The position numbers and the translations under genes were made by a program. The notes under the pieces are model-generated. The model was not told where the DNA came from. It ran no database searches and worked only from the letters and a program-made list of their open reading frames with translations. From NCBI RefSeq assembly GCF_030464365.1, contig NZ_VCYI01000003.1:62001-126000 (forward strand): a stretch of 64,000 nucleotides of DNA, given 5' to 3'. Below are positions 9,185-19,121 of this stretch, piece by piece; positions within the stretch are counted from its first letter, which is position 1, and each line of letters begins with the position of its first letter. This stretch comes from Methanoculleus methanifontis (GTDB lineage Archaea > Halobacteriota > Methanomicrobia > Methanomicrobiales > Methanoculleaceae).

Positions 9185-9195
9185 TGGAGTGAACC

Positions 9196-9774
9196 ATGGG
9201 ACTCGAAGCAGTAGTGAACGAGATCCGGGAGAAAGGGCGAAAGGAGGTCGAGGCGACCCGGGCAGAGACCCGGGCCGAAGTCGAAGAGATCCTGAAGGAC
9301 GCACAGGCCCGCGCCGCCGAGCTCAAGGCCTCGGCTGATGAAGAGGCGGGCCGTGCGGCCACCCACATCACCAACCAGGAAGTCTCCGCAGCGAACCTCG
9401 TCGTCAAACGACAGGTCCTGAATGCCCAGAAGATGCTCCTCGATCAGGTCTATTCGGCCTCGCTCGCCGCTGTCGGTGATCTGCCTGCTGAGTTCCAGGA
9501 GAAGGCGCTCACAGACCTGTTGAAGAGAGCGGCAAAGGAGATCAAGAAGGGTGTCGTGCACACAAACAAGCGGGACATCCCGGTTGTCGAAGAGATCCTC
9601 TCCCGTCTAAAGACTCTCTCGGGCTACACCGTGGGCGACCCGGTTGACATTCCCGGCGGCGTCATCGTCGAGAGCAACGACGGCGCGCTGCAGATCGACT
9701 ACAGCTACGGAACATTCCTGGGTGAAGTCTGGGAGTCAGGCCTGAAGGATGCGTCAGATATCCTGTTTGCGTGA
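9196..9774 (+). CDS. atpE: A1AO ATP synthase subunit E
   Basis: A 192-aa peripheral-stalk subunit. The N-terminal half is a charged, Ala/Glu/Arg-rich coiled coil; the C-terminal half is a globular domain ending in QIDYSYGTFLGEVWESGLKD. It pairs with subunit H to form the stator stalk that binds the top of the A1 head. It sits between the K and C genes as in other methanogen operons. Confidence 0.92.
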   Translation: MGLEAVVNEIREKGRKEVEATRAETRAEVEEILKDAQARAAELKASADEEAGRAATHITNQEVSAANLVVKRQVLNAQKMLLDQVYSASLAAVGDLPAEFQEKALTDLLKRAAKEIKKGVVHTNKRDIPVVEEILSRLKTLSGYTVGDPVDIPGGVIVESNDGALQIDYSYGTFLGEVWESGLKDASDILFA

Positions 9775-9786
9775 GGAGGTTCATAC

Positions 9787-10845
9787 ATGGCAGAGATAAG
9801 TAGCGGATTGGCAACCAACTACATCTACGCCTGCACCCGCATGCGCGTACGGCGATCACTGCTGATACCGCGCGAAGATTATCTCCGGATGCTGAATATG
9901 AGCCTGCCTGAGATCACCCGGTTCATCGGCGAGACCAACTACCGGTCCGAGATCGATGAACTCGGCACCTCCTTCTCCGGCATCAACCTCGTCGAGGAGG
10001 CCTTGAACTGGAACCTCGCCAAGGAGTATCAGAACATTCTGGAGCTCGTGCCCGGAGAACTGAAATATTTCACCGCCAGTTACCTGCGCAGGTGGGATAT
10101 TCAGAACGTCGTCACCATCCTGCGCGGTAAGCTGCAGGGTGTGCAGCCCGGCAAGCTCAAGGAAGTCCTGATACCGGCCGGCAGGCTGGACAAGGTCGCT
10201 CTCGACCGTCTTCTCGCCGAAGAGTCACCGGAGCGGGTCGTCGAGGCGCTCAAGGGCGAGCGGTTCTACCCCGTCCTCGAGAAGGAACTCCCTCGTGCGA
10301 TGGAGACCGGGTCGTTTGCCCACCTGGAGAATGAACTCTACAAGGGCTACTACGCACGACTCATCGCTGACGCCACGGGAGGCATCAAGGGCGGGAGTAT
10401 ATTCCTGAAGTACATCAAGCTCGAGATCGATACCCGGAACATCCAGAACCTCTTCCGCCTCCGGGCCGGGCGCGTCCGTGAGGACGTGCGGGGACTGATG
10501 ATCCCCGGCGGCTCGTTCTCGGTGGAAGAACTGCAGCGGCTCTCAGGGCTTGAGGACCGGGACGAGTTCATCGACGCCTTAAAGAGGCAGGTGAGGACGG
10601 CCCCACTCTTAAACACGCTCGAGGCTATCCGGGGCAAGAGTGCCCTCCATGAGGTCGAGGTTGCGCTGACCCGGGTTCAGCTGGATCAGATGGTGCGGAT
10701 GTCGAAGCGGTATCCGTTCTCGATCCTTCCCGTCGTGGTCTACCTGGAGGAGAAGAAGTACGAGGTCGCGAATCTTCGCGCCCTCGCCCGGGGTAAGGAA
10801 GCCGGCCTCCCCGGTGAGCGATTACAGGGCTACCTGGTGATGTAG
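9787..10845 (+). CDS. atpC: A1AO ATP synthase subunit C (V-ATPase d-like)
   Basis: A 352-aa alpha-helical protein of the V-type subunit d/C family (N-terminal [17 protein letters not shown], then helical repeats). It is the funnel-shaped socket that links the central stalk to the proteolipid ring. An AGGAGG site precedes the ATG. The next gene, for subunit F, starts one base after the stop. Confidence 0.92.
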   Translation: MAEISSGLATNYIYACTRMRVRRSLLIPREDYLRMLNMSLPEITRFIGETNYRSEIDELGTSFSGINLVEEALNWNLAKEYQNILELVPGELKYFTASYLRRWDIQNVVTILRGKLQGVQPGKLKEVLIPAGRLDKVALDRLLAEESPERVVEALKGERFYPVLEKELPRAMETGSFAHLENELYKGYYARLIADATGGIKGGSIFLKYIKLEIDTRNIQNLFRLRAGRVREDVRGLMIPGGSFSVEELQRLSGLEDRDEFIDALKRQVRTAPLLNTLEAIRGKSALHEVEVALTRVQLDQMVRMSKRYPFSILPVVVYLEEKKYEVANLRALARGKEAGLPGERLQGYLVM

Positions 10846-10846
10846 A

Positions 10847-11149
10847 ATGGAGATCGCAGTTGTCGGTACCGGTGAATTTATCCTCGGTTTCAGGCTCGCG
10901 GGCGTCAGAAAGACCTACGCGGCTGAGACCGATGAGCGGCTGATCGAGCACATCAACCAGGTGCTCCAGGACAGAGACGTCGGCATCCTCGTGCTGAAGG
11001 GCAGCGACATGGAGCGGATTCCCCTGCGGCTTCGCACCACCCTCGAGAACTCCGTCAAGCCGACGATGATCGCGATCGGTGGAGAAGAGGGCGGCCTGTC
11101 GATGAGAGAGAGAATCAAGAGATCGGTGGGTGTTGATCTGTGGAAGTAA
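10847..11149 (+). CDS. atpF: A1AO ATP synthase subunit F
   Basis: A 100-aa protein with the compact alpha/beta fold of V-type subunit F ([20 protein letters not shown] at the start). It is part of the central stalk with subunit D. Its stop codon overlaps the start region of atpA (TAATG), indicating coupled translation. Length and position in the operon are typical. Confidence 0.92.
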   Translation: MEIAVVGTGEFILGFRLAGVRKTYAAETDERLIEHINQVLQDRDVGILVLKGSDMERIPLRLRTTLENSVKPTMIAIGGEEGGLSMRERIKRSVGVDLWK

Positions 11150-12903
11150 TGGATAAAGCAAAGGAAAACAGGGCTCAAGGAGTCCTGAAACGAATTTCAG
11201 GGCCGGTCGTCACTGCTGTCGGTCTCGACGCACACATGTACGACGTGGTGAAGGTCGGCAATGAAGAACTGATGGGGGAGGTCATCAAGATCCAGGGTGA
11301 GAACATCATCATCCAGGTCTACGAAGATACCGACGGCATCAGACCCGGTGAGCCGGTGGAGAATACCGGTCTCTCGCTCGCTGTTGAACTCGGGCCCGGG
11401 CTGCTGACCAGTATCTACGATGGGATCCAGCGGCCGCTCGAGGTGCTCGTGGACAAGATGGGCAACTTCATCGAGCGCGGTGTCTCGGCACCCGGCCTCT
11501 CCCACGAGAAGAAGTGGGAGTTTGTGCCCACGGTGAAGGCGGGCGACGAAGTCAAAGCCGGAGATATCCTCGGCACGGTCCAGGAGACGAACATCGTCCA
11601 TAAGGTCATGGTTCCGCCCAGATCGAAGGGCGGCAAGGTCAAGGAGATCGCGGCCGGCAGTTTCACGGTCGACGATACCATCTGCGTCCTTGAGGACGGC
11701 ACCGAGATCGCGATGCTCCAGCGCTGGCCTGTGCGTGTTCCCCGACCGATGAAGGAGAAACTCAACCCGGACGTCCCGCTGATCACCGGTCAGCGGATTC
11801 TGGACGGTCTCTTCCCCATCGCGAAGGGCGGAACGGCGGCCATCCCCGGACCGTTCGGGAGCGGCAAGACGGTCACCCAGCAGCAGCTTGCAAAGTGGTC
11901 GGACGCCGAGATCGTCGTCTACATCGGCTGCGGCGAGCGCGGCAACGAGATGACTGAGGTTCTGACCGAGTTCCCGGAACTTGAGGACCCTAAGAGCGGC
12001 AAGCCGCTGATGGAGCGGACGGTGCTGATCGCGAACACCTCCAACATGCCTGTCGCGGCTCGTGAAGCGTCCGTGTATACGGGTGTCACGATCGCCGAGT
12101 ACTTCCGTGACATGGGCTACGACGTCTCGCTGATGGCCGACTCCACCTCACGGTGGGCGGAGGCGATGCGTGAGATCTCGAGCCGTCTTGAGGAGATGCC
12201 CGGTGAAGAAGGGTATCCTGCATACCTTGCAGCACGCCTCTCGGAGTTCTACGAGCGGGCAGGCCGCACCATCTCCTTAAACGGAGCGGCCGGTTCCGTA
12301 TCGGTCATCGGCGCGGTTTCACCGCCCGGCGGTGACTTCTCCGAGCCGGTCACCCAGAACACTCTGCGTATCGTCAAGGTCTTCTGGGCACTGGATGCGA
12401 AGCTCTCCCAGCGCCGGCACTTCCCGGCGATCAACTGGCTGAACTCCTATTCGCTCTACCTCGACTCGCTCAACGACTGGTACGACCAGGAAGTCTCGCC
12501 CGAGTGGAACCCGCTCCGGGCGTGGGCAATGGGTGTCCTCCAGAAGGAGGCTGAGCTTCAGGAGATCGTCCAGCTCGTCGGTTCCGACGCGCTGCCTGAC
12601 GAAGAGCAGGTCACCATCGAGGTGGCCAGGATGATCCGTGAGATCTTCCTGCAGCAGAACGCCTACGATGCAGTGGATACGTTCTGCCCGATGTCCAAGC
12701 AGTACGACATGATGAAGGCGATCAAGCACTACGCCGACCTCGCGCGTACCGCTCAGGCAGGTGGGGCGACCCCGCAGCAGGTCATCAGCGTGAGGAGCAA
12801 GAACGAGCTTCCGCAGATCAAGTTCATCAAGGACTACGAGCCTGCGCTTGAGAAGATCCTGAAAGACATGGAAGCTGAATTTGATGCGATGAGGGCGGCG
12901 TGA
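11140..12903 (+). CDS. atpA: A1AO ATP synthase catalytic subunit A
   Basis: The catalytic nucleotide-binding subunit. It has the beta-barrel N terminus, the subunit-A-specific insertion after it, and the P-loop GPFGSGKT at about residues 237-244. Other family signatures are [11 protein letters not shown] and [25 protein letters not shown] 11140 has a well spaced GGTGGG upstream and gives 587 aa; ATG 11149, which overlaps the atpF stop, would give 584 aa. Both are plausible. Confidence 0.95.
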   Translation: MEVMDKAKENRAQGVLKRISGPVVTAVGLDAHMYDVVKVGNEELMGEVIKIQGENIIIQVYEDTDGIRPGEPVENTGLSLAVELGPGLLTSIYDGIQRPLEVLVDKMGNFIERGVSAPGLSHEKKWEFVPTVKAGDEVKAGDILGTVQETNIVHKVMVPPRSKGGKVKEIAAGSFTVDDTICVLEDGTEIAMLQRWPVRVPRPMKEKLNPDVPLITGQRILDGLFPIAKGGTAAIPGPFGSGKTVTQQQLAKWSDAEIVVYIGCGERGNEMTEVLTEFPELEDPKSGKPLMERTVLIANTSNMPVAAREASVYTGVTIAEYFRDMGYDVSLMADSTSRWAEAMREISSRLEEMPGEEGYPAYLAARLSEFYERAGRTISLNGAAGSVSVIGAVSPPGGDFSEPVTQNTLRIVKVFWALDAKLSQRRHFPAINWLNSYSLYLDSLNDWYDQEVSPEWNPLRAWAMGVLQKEAELQEIVQLVGSDALPDEEQVTIEVARMIREIFLQQNAYDAVDTFCPMSKQYDMMKAIKHYADLARTAQAGGATPQQVISVRSKNELPQIKFIKDYEPALEKILKDMEAEFDAMRAA

Positions 12904-12905
12904 CC

Positions 12906-14291
12906 ATGAAAGAATACAGAACGGTTGCACAGATTGCCGGCCCCCTGGTCTTCGTCGAGAAGACGGAGCCGGTCGGCTACAACGAGCTCGTCAACATCGT
13001 GACCGCCGACGGCACGGTCAAGCGTGGCCAGGTGCTGGATACGAGCGACGAGATCGTGGTCGTCCAGGTCTTCGAGACCACCGCAGGCATCGGCAGGGAT
13101 TCGGGCATCCGGTTTACCGGCGAGACGATCAAGATGCCGGTCGGAAAGGACATGCTCGGTCGTATCCTCTCCGGCGGCGGCAAGCCGATCGACGGCGGCC
13201 CCGAGATCGTGCCTGAGAAAAGGCTCGATATCACCGGTGCGGCCATCAACCCCTACGCCCGGTCCTCGCCCGAGGATTTCATCCAGACGGGTATCTCGAC
13301 GATCGACGGGACGAACACCCTCGTCCGTGGTCAGAAGCTCCCGATCTTCTCGGCATCGGGTCTGCCCCACAACGATGTGGCGCTCCAGATCGCACGTCAG
13401 GCGAAGGTGCCCGGCTCGACCGAAGAGTTCGCTGTGGTCTTCGCGGCGATGGGTATCACCCGGGAAGAGGCCAACCAGTTCATGGCCGACTTCGAGAAGA
13501 CGGGCGCTCTCGAGCGTTCGGTCGTGTTCCTGAACCTTGCCGACGACCCGGCCGTCGAGCGGACGATCACGCCGCGTCTCGCGCTGACCACAGCCGAGTA
13601 CCTGGCGTTCGACCTCGGCTATCACGTGCTGGTCGTCCTGACGGATATGACTAACTACTGCGAGGCGCTTCGTCAGATCGGCGCGGCCCGTGAAGAAGTG
13701 CCCGGGCGGCGTGGCTACCCGGGTTACATGTATACCGACCTTGCAGGCATCTACGAGCGTGCGGGTATCATCAAGGGCGTCAAGGGTTCGGTGACCCAGA
13801 TCCCGATCCTGACGATGCCGGGCGACGATATCACTCACCCGATCCCGGACCTGACCGGTTACATCACCGAAGGCCAGATCGTGGTCAACCGTGAGCTGCA
13901 CCGGAAGGGTATCTACCCGCCGATCAACGTGCTGCCCTCGCTGTCGCGTCTGATGAACCTCGGTATCGGTGAGGGCCATACCCGCGAGGACCACAAGAAG
14001 GTCTCGGACCAGCTCTACGCGGCATACGCGGAGGGTAACGATCTCCGGGGTCTCGTGGCCATCGTCGGCAAGGACGCGCTCTCGGAGCGCGACCGGATGT
14101 TCCTTGAGTTCGCCGACCTCTTCGAGGACCGGTTCGTCAGGCAGGGCCTCTACGAAGACCGGTCGATCGAGGAGACGCTCGACCTTGGCTGGGAACTCCT
14201 CTCGACGCTGCCCGAAGAGCAGCTCGTCCGTATCGACCGTGAACTGATCCAGAAGTATCACCCGAAGTACCGGAAGAAGGCACAGGGGTAA
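12906..14291 (+). CDS. atpB: A1AO ATP synthase regulatory subunit B
   Basis: A 461-aa non-catalytic nucleotide-binding subunit alternating with subunit A in the head. The glycine-rich loop is degenerate ([20 protein letters not shown]), as it should be in subunit B. Other family stretches include [18 protein letters not shown] and [21 protein letters not shown] 12906 is preferred to GTG 12900, whose distance to the upstream purine-rich site is too short. Confidence 0.95.
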   Translation: MKEYRTVAQIAGPLVFVEKTEPVGYNELVNIVTADGTVKRGQVLDTSDEIVVVQVFETTAGIGRDSGIRFTGETIKMPVGKDMLGRILSGGGKPIDGGPEIVPEKRLDITGAAINPYARSSPEDFIQTGISTIDGTNTLVRGQKLPIFSASGLPHNDVALQIARQAKVPGSTEEFAVVFAAMGITREEANQFMADFEKTGALERSVVFLNLADDPAVERTITPRLALTTAEYLAFDLGYHVLVVLTDMTNYCEALRQIGAAREEVPGRRGYPGYMYTDLAGIYERAGIIKGVKGSVTQIPILTMPGDDITHPIPDLTGYITEGQIVVNRELHRKGIYPPINVLPSLSRLMNLGIGEGHTREDHKKVSDQLYAAYAEGNDLRGLVAIVGKDALSERDRMFLEFADLFEDRFVRQGLYEDRSIEETLDLGWELLSTLPEEQLVRIDRELIQKYHPKYRKKAQG

Positions 14292-14297
14292 ACGTCT

Positions 14298-14924
14298 ATG
14301 GCGCTGCGAGATATCAAGCCGACCCGATCAGAGCTGATCAACGTCAAGCGACGGATCAAGCTCTCGGAGCGCGGCTATAACATCCTCAAGATGAAGCGCG
14401 ATGGGCTGATCCTGGAGTTCTTCAAGGTGCTGCAGCAGGCGAAAGACAGCCGCGGCGCGATGCTGGAGCGGTATGAACGTGCGCTGGAGATGATCGCCCT
14501 CGCGGAGACCTTCGAAGGGGCGATAGGGGTGAAAGCCGCCGCCTTCTCAACGGCGGACATCCCTGCCATCTCCCTCAAGAGCAAAAACATCATGGGTGTC
14601 GTCGTCCCGGAGATTGAGGCGTCTTCCGTCCGGAAGGGCGTGCTCGACCGCGGTTACGGGATGCTCGGCACGTCCGCCGTCATCGACGAGACCGCGGAGG
14701 CGTTCGAGGATCTGCTTGAGGCGATCATCGAGGCCGCCGAGATCGAGACGACGATGAAGCGGCTGCTCGACGAGATCGAGAGCACCAAACGGCGCGTGAA
14801 CGCGCTCGAGTTCAAGGTGATCCCGGAGCTCTCCGAGGCCAGAGACTTCATCAAGATGCGGCTCGATGAGATGGAGCGCGAGGAACTCTTCCGCCTGAAA
14901 AAGATTAAGGCACGGAGTGCCTGA
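14298..14924 (+). CDS. atpD: A1AO ATP synthase subunit D
   Basis: A 208-aa protein with two long antiparallel helices, the rotating central shaft of the A1 head. The N terminus (IKPTRSELINVKRRIKLSERG) and the C-terminal RRVNALEFKVIPEL are characteristic. It closes the nine-gene synthase operon, and pgk follows after 22 bases. Confidence 0.93.
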   Translation: MALRDIKPTRSELINVKRRIKLSERGYNILKMKRDGLILEFFKVLQQAKDSRGAMLERYERALEMIALAETFEGAIGVKAAAFSTADIPAISLKSKNIMGVVVPEIEASSVRKGVLDRGYGMLGTSAVIDETAEAFEDLLEAIIEAAEIETTMKRLLDEIESTKRRVNALEFKVIPELSEARDFIKMRLDEMEREELFRLKKIKARSA

Positions 14925-14946
14925 AGAGAGAGACTGGTGATACCCG

Positions 14947-16161
14947 GTGGAGATCGGTACGCTCGCAGATACTGGGAAGTTGACGGGAACGGTGATGTTG
15001 CGGGTTGATTTCAACTCGCCCATCGACCCTTCCTCAAACCAGATCCTGGACGACAAACGGTTCCGGGAACACCTGCCGACGGTGCAGGCGCTCGAGGACG
15101 CGCGGCTTGTCGTCCTCACGCACCAGAGCAGGCCCGGCAAGAAGGATTTTACGACGCTTGAGGCGCACGCGGCGAAACTGGAGCGGCTTCTTGGCCGCCC
15201 GGTGACGTATGTGGAGGACATCTTCGGGCGGTGCGCCAGGGATGCAATCCGGAGCGCAAAGCGTGGAGATGTCCTGATGCTCGAGAACCTTCGGTTTGCC
15301 GCTGAGGAGAACCTGACCCTGAAACCAGAGGAGGCGAAGAAGACCCTCCTCGTCCGGAGGCTGGCATCGATGGCCGATGTGTATGTCAACGACGCGTTCG
15401 GCACAGCACACCGGTCGCAGCCGTCGATCGTGGGGCTGCCGCTCGTGCTCCCGTCGGTTGCTGGTCTCCTGATGGAGAAGGAGGTCGCGAACCTCTCCCG
15501 GGTCTTCACCGGGGCCCCGCGTCCCGTCACCTTTGTCCTTGGGGGGACGAAGGTGGACGACTCGATAGCGGTCGCAGAGAACGTCCTCGCGCGAGGAACG
15601 GCTGACCGGGTGATCGTCGTCGGCGTGGTGGGAAACGTCTTTTTGCTTGCGGCGGGCCATGATATCGGGCGCCCGTCGGCCCGGCTGATCGACGATCTCG
15701 GCTACCGGGCTGAGATCGATAAGGCGAAAGACCTCCTGGCGTCCTACCCCGATCGTCTCTCCCTGCCCCAATCGGTTGCCGTCCGCGAAGACGGCGAACG
15801 GGTCGAGTACGCTCTGGACGGCGTCCCGGAGGACGCCCAGGTGCTCGACATCGGGAGCGACTCGATACGGAGCCTCACGGAGACGATCACGGACTCGGGA
15901 ACGGTCGTGGTGAACGGTCCCGCTGGGCTCTTTGAGGAGGAGCAGTTCGCCGTCGGTACCTTTGAACTGATGAGGGCGGCGGCCACTGTGGAGTTCTCGG
16001 TGGTGGGCGGCGGGCATTCCGGCGCGGCCACCGAGCGGCTCGGCCTCGAGAGCGAGTTTACGCACATCTCCACCGGTGGAGGGGCGGCGATCGAGTTCCT
16101 GACCGGGAAGAAGATGCCCGCCATCGAGGCGCTGGAGATGTCCCGGAATATCTTCGGCTGA
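14947..16161 (+). CDS. pgk: Phosphoglycerate kinase
   Basis: A 404-aa enzyme interconverting 1,3-bisphosphoglycerate and 3-phosphoglycerate, used mainly in the gluconeogenic direction in methanogens. The signatures are RVDFNSPID near the N terminus, MLENLRFAAEE, VYVNDAFGTAHRSQPS, and the nucleotide loop VVGGGHSGAATERLG near the C terminus. The start codon is GTG with GGTGAT five bases upstream. It lies 22 bases behind atpD and may be read with the ATP synthase operon. Confidence 0.94.
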   Translation: MEIGTLADTGKLTGTVMLRVDFNSPIDPSSNQILDDKRFREHLPTVQALEDARLVVLTHQSRPGKKDFTTLEAHAAKLERLLGRPVTYVEDIFGRCARDAIRSAKRGDVLMLENLRFAAEENLTLKPEEAKKTLLVRRLASMADVYVNDAFGTAHRSQPSIVGLPLVLPSVAGLLMEKEVANLSRVFTGAPRPVTFVLGGTKVDDSIAVAENVLARGTADRVIVVGVVGNVFLLAAGHDIGRPSARLIDDLGYRAEIDKAKDLLASYPDRLSLPQSVAVREDGERVEYALDGVPEDAQVLDIGSDSIRSLTETITDSGTVVVNGPAGLFEEEQFAVGTFELMRAAATVEFSVVGGGHSGAATERLGLESEFTHISTGGGAAIEFLTGKKMPAIEALEMSRNIFG

Positions 16162-16758
16162 GGTGCGAAGGGACGAAGTCTCCCCTATCTTCTCTCCGAT
16201 TTTCCGCTATTCTTTCTTTGCATCGTCATGTGAGGTTGTGCACCTTCCTTATTTGTCGGATCTGAAGCCGCGGATGCTGCACTGCACAGGGGGCGTTTGG
16301 ATAATAACGTAAGTTGAGCCGGTTGCAATCCGACTGCTGAGAAGAGTGGAATAATGTCGGCCTTATGGAATGAGGTGGGGGGGCCACACCCGAAGACCCT
16401 GTAGTCCGGTGTTATCTCGCTTGTGGTTGCTGAACGCTGGTTGAGGGGCACCCGGTGCCCCCAACCGAACCCTTGCGTTGTTGGTGGTGTAGTTGGCTGT
16501 GGTGATTGCTGATGGAATTGAATGACTGGTGATTATTGGGTGTGGTAGTTCCCCGCTCCAGTATCTATTCTCACCCTCATATATTAGTTTCCAATAAATA
16601 ACTAAATGAATATATGGATTTAAATATTAATAAAAACCGTAAAAAATCGTTGTTAATCTGAATAACTGCTCTTATCCCGGGAGACCATTTCCGGAATGTA
16701 TATATCCTCCTGGCTGTCGGACGGGGTCTCCCGGGGAAGACCCGACGCCCGCGCCGGT
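16162..16758. other. 597-bp gene-free region between convergent genes
   Basis: No convincing protein gene was found. The region holds a perfect stem-loop around 16440-16466 (GGGGCAC pairing with GTGCCCC, flanked by GTTG and CAAC), an A/T-rich stretch at 16575-16680 with several TATA-like sequences on both strands, and an 11-bp perfect inverted repeat at 16676-16735. An unannotated small RNA is possible. Confidence 0.5.
16676..16735. repeat. 11-bp perfect inverted repeat, 38-bp spacer
   Basis: CCCGGGAGACC (16676-16686) is repeated in inverted orientation as GGTCTCCCGGG (16725-16735). The spacer contains a TATATAT patch. It lies just beyond the 3' end of the DUF89 gene and could be a transcript-end structure on the minus strand or part of a small RNA. 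Confidence 0.7.
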
Positions 16759-17616
16759 TCACTCACGAAGAAGAGCGACCCGGGAACCAACCGGGATACC
16801 GATATCCGCGCCGATCGGGCCGCACTTCACTGACATCAGGTAGGCGACGGGGGGTAGGTCGCGGTCGTCCGAGAGCGACTCGTAGTTGGCCATTCCCTTC
16901 GCGATGACGAGTGTCGCGCGATCAAGAGCATCGGCGAGTGCCGGCGGGGCGAGCTTGCGGTTGAGTCCGAGTTCGGCGATGCCGTCCGTGGTGGGGGTGA
17001 GCAGGTCGACCCGGCGGTCGAGCCCGAGCGCCACGGCATCCTCCATTGTTGCGTCGTTTAAGATCGGGGCTCCCCGGACAGCGAACGTAACGTTCGACCC
17101 GTTCTTCTTGAGGTAGTCGGCGAAAAGGGCGTCAAAGACGATCTCTCCACAGTTGTCGGCGAGGTAGACCACCCGGGAGGTGAGCGCCCCGATCGCGGTG
17201 GTGTCGTCGACGGTCAGCCCTGTCGTAAATTCGCGGCGGAAGAATTCGACGAAGTTATCGGTGACGGTATGCGCCATCGACCCGTAGTCCAGTGTATTCC
17301 CGATGACCGCTGCAAGCGCAAGGTCGTGGAATGTCGAAAGATCGTCGCGCACTTTCCGGCAGACCGCCGCCGCATCCTCGTTGTTGCCCATCTTCAACAA
17401 CCGGTAGGGGTCGTGATCGCCGATCATCCGGTAGGCGAGCCGGTGTACCCGGCTCGCGATGACGGGTGCGGGCACTGGATCGGCGATGATGCGGTCAAGA
17501 AGGCCCCGGCACGCATCGACGATCTCGGAGACGCGCACCGGATCGTCGATGCAAAGCCGGCTCTCGAACTCGACGCGACTGATCAGGCAATCCGTGCAGT
17601 CTGCAGTCAATTTCAT
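16759..17616 (-). CDS. DUF89/ARMT1-like family protein
   Basis: A 285-aa protein of the DUF89 family, metal-dependent phosphatases proposed to remove damaged or excess sugar phosphates. The N terminus has the CxxC pattern (CTDCLISRVEFE). The central LADNCGEIVFD supplies the conserved Asp-Asn and Glu-Asp residues of the metal site, and AKGMANYESLSDD is the second family signature. The ATG at 17616 is preferred because longer reading frames run into the tRNA upstream. It lies 42 bases downstream of tRNA-Pro on the same strand. The in vivo substrate is not known. Confidence 0.85.
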   Translation of the reverse strand: MKLTADCTDCLISRVEFESRLCIDDPVRVSEIVDACRGLLDRIIADPVPAPVIASRVHRLAYRMIGDHDPYRLLKMGNNEDAAAVCRKVRDDLSTFHDLALAAVIGNTLDYGSMAHTVTDNFVEFFRREFTTGLTVDDTTAIGALTSRVVYLADNCGEIVFDALFADYLKKNGSNVTFAVRGAPILNDATMEDAVALGLDRRVDLLTPTTDGIAELGLNRKLAPPALADALDRATLVIAKGMANYESLSDDRDLPPVAYLMSVKCGPIGADIGIPVGSRVALLRE

Positions 17617-17658
17617 GCTACGGATAACTCTGTTGGGGACAGAGAAAAAATGGTCTGA

Positions 17659-17732
17659 TGGGGCCACTGCGATTTGAACGCAGGTCAGAAGACCCCCAGT
17701 CTCCTAGGATGGCCAGGCTACCCTATGGCCCC
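17659..17732 (-). tRNA. tRNA-Pro (GGG anticodon)
   Basis: Read on the minus strand, the acceptor stem GGGGCCA pairs with TGGCCCC. The anticodon stem GGAGA/TCTTC (one G-T pair) encloses the seven-base loop CTGGGGG, giving anticodon GGG. The T arm contains GTTCAAAT. The discriminator base is A. The 3' CCA is not encoded, and no intron is visible. Confidence 0.93.
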
Positions 17733-17795
17733 TTCCTTATTACATATGCTCGAATTACACATATACTTTCGCTTTGCGGAGGCAGGATAGGTTTC

Positions 17796-18002
17796 CTATC
17801 CGCGGGCTCTCTTGTACTCCTCGACGCTTCTTGTCAGTTGTTCCAGTTCGCTGCCGGTGATCTCCATCCTGCCGGTCAGTGCTGCGACCTCTTCGAGAAG
17901 CTGCTGGATGCGCACGTACATCACGTACATAATGAACAGCAGGCAGACGATGGTTACCGAGAGCAAGACTATCATGATTGCGTTAATATCCATAATCATC
18001 AT
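17796..18002 (-). CDS. Small single-pass membrane protein with coiled coil
   Basis: A 68-aa protein with an N-terminal hydrophobic helix (about residues 5-31) followed by a short amphipathic coiled coil (RIQQLLEEVAALTGRMEITG). Its ATG overlaps the stop of the MinD-like ATPase gene by four bases, so the two are translationally coupled and probably work together. A membrane anchor or activator for the ATPase, analogous in role (not sequence) to small MinD partners, is a reasonable inference. Confidence 0.7.
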   Translation of the reverse strand: MMIMDINAIMIVLLSVTIVCLLFIMYVMYVRIQQLLEEVAALTGRMEITGSELEQLTRSVEEYKRARG

Positions 18003-18784
18003 GGTTCTCTCCTGAATAGTGCGCGGGCGAGCCGCTCGACAAATCCTTCCTGTACCTTGTGCGGCTCCTCTAGAACGGGGATTCCCGCCAGTTTAGCTGC
18101 AATTCTTCTGAACGCTTTCGATGATTCGGAGCCTGGTGCTCTGACGACGACCGGTGTCTTCGCCGCTGCTGCCCTTCGCACGTTTGCGTCTTCAGGAATC
18201 GTATCGATGACCGACACGCCGAGAGCCTTCTCGATCTTTCTCCGGTTCATGTCGGTCTCTTTCAGTATCGCCCGGTTGAGGATGGCTCCCCTGGTGGTGC
18301 CGCCGATCGTCTCCGTCAGGATCTTGATCTTCAGAGCATCCACGATCGAAGAGATCTCGGGGTTCACGACCAGCAGAACCTCGTCTGCCACAGTGAGCGG
18401 TACGACTCCGTCCGTGCCGATTCCGGCGGGTGCATCGAGAAGCAGGAAATCACAACGGTCGGTGAGATCACACATCACGTCCTTGAGCCGTTCGGGGTTC
18501 GCGTTCTGGAATCCCTGGAGCGAGAGACCAGAGGGTACTACTTTGAGACCGTACGGCCCCTCGTACATTGCATCCCTGATGGAAGCCTCGCCTGCCAGAA
18601 CCTCATGGAGCGTGATCGGGGTCTCTGCGAGCCCTAATACCAGCCCGAGATTGGCCATCCCAACATCCGTGTCGACGATGCATGTCTCCCTGCCGTGCTG
18701 GGCCAGCGCAGTTCCCAGGTTTGCGGTGACGGTCGTCTTCCCGGTTCCGCCTTTCCCGGAGGCGATAGTGTAGGCCCTGATCAT
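17999..18784 (-). CDS. MinD/ParA-like deviant Walker A ATPase
   Basis: A 261-aa ATPase with the deviant Walker A motif SGKGGTGKTT (signature Lys at residue 11), the switch motif VDTDVGMANL, and DFLLLDAPAGIGTD. These define the MinD/ParA/Mrp class, which dimerises on ATP and positions partners on membranes or nucleoid. ATG 18784 is preferred because a TATA-like AAATAAATAAG lies about 45 bases upstream and longer frames run through it. The C-terminal region (VERLARALFRR) is amphipathic and could bind membrane. Partner identity is unknown; the coupled small membrane protein is the best candidate. Confidence 0.88.
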   Translation of the reverse strand: MIRAYTIASGKGGTGKTTVTANLGTALAQHGRETCIVDTDVGMANLGLVLGLAETPITLHEVLAGEASIRDAMYEGPYGLKVVPSGLSLQGFQNANPERLKDVMCDLTDRCDFLLLDAPAGIGTDGVVPLTVADEVLLVVNPEISSIVDALKIKILTETIGGTTRGAILNRAILKETDMNRRKIEKALGVSVIDTIPEDANVRRAAAAKTPVVVRAPGSESSKAFRRIAAKLAGIPVLEEPHKVQEGFVERLARALFRREP

Positions 18785-19121
18785 CCAAAATCGTCTCAAG
18801 GAGTGATTGTAGTTCTCAAACATAAACTTATTTATTTGCCCCTTCAGATTGAAGGGCATAAATATAGTTTTGGGAGGTGGAAATTCCTTTTCTCAAAGAA
18901 GCCTGACTGGAAAAAATGTCAGGCATATTTCCACGCAGGATTTCACCATCATGCTGTGGGGCCGGTTGAGTTGCGGCAGCAGGGTTTCTTCGCTTAGGGG
19001 CCGCGATTCCTTATTGATTATGGTAAAAGCAAGTTGGTAAAGCGATTCCGCACAGTGCAGATTCGATATTCATATATGATGCGACTGAGATACCTCAGTG
19101 AGATATCTCAGGGTTAATCTG
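18785..19121. other. Divergent intergenic region with three promoter-like elements
   Basis: TATA-like elements occur on the minus strand at about 18826-18836 (for the MinD-like gene) and on the plus strand at about 18858-18868 (CATAAATATAG) and 19071-19078 (CATATATG). The first plus-strand element has no convincing protein gene behind it until the Roadblock gene, so either a long leader or a short RNA starts there. Confidence 0.4.
19085..19111 (+). promoter_or_regulatory. Inverted repeat at the Roadblock/response-regulator promoter
   Basis: CTGAGATA (19085-19092) and TATCTCAG (19104-19111) form a perfect 8-bp inverted repeat with an 11-base spacer. It sits seven bases after the TATA-like CATATATG and covers the expected transcription start, the usual place for a repressor operator in archaea. 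Confidence 0.5.

Noticed and set aside
16185-16451. An 88-codon minus-strand ORF in the gene-free region after pgk.
   Set aside because: No ribosome binding site, low-complexity composition, and it crosses the strong stem-loop.
17658-18773. A 371-codon plus-strand frame across tRNA-Pro and the MinD-like gene.
   Set aside because: It reads through the tRNA and opposite an ATPase with intact motifs.
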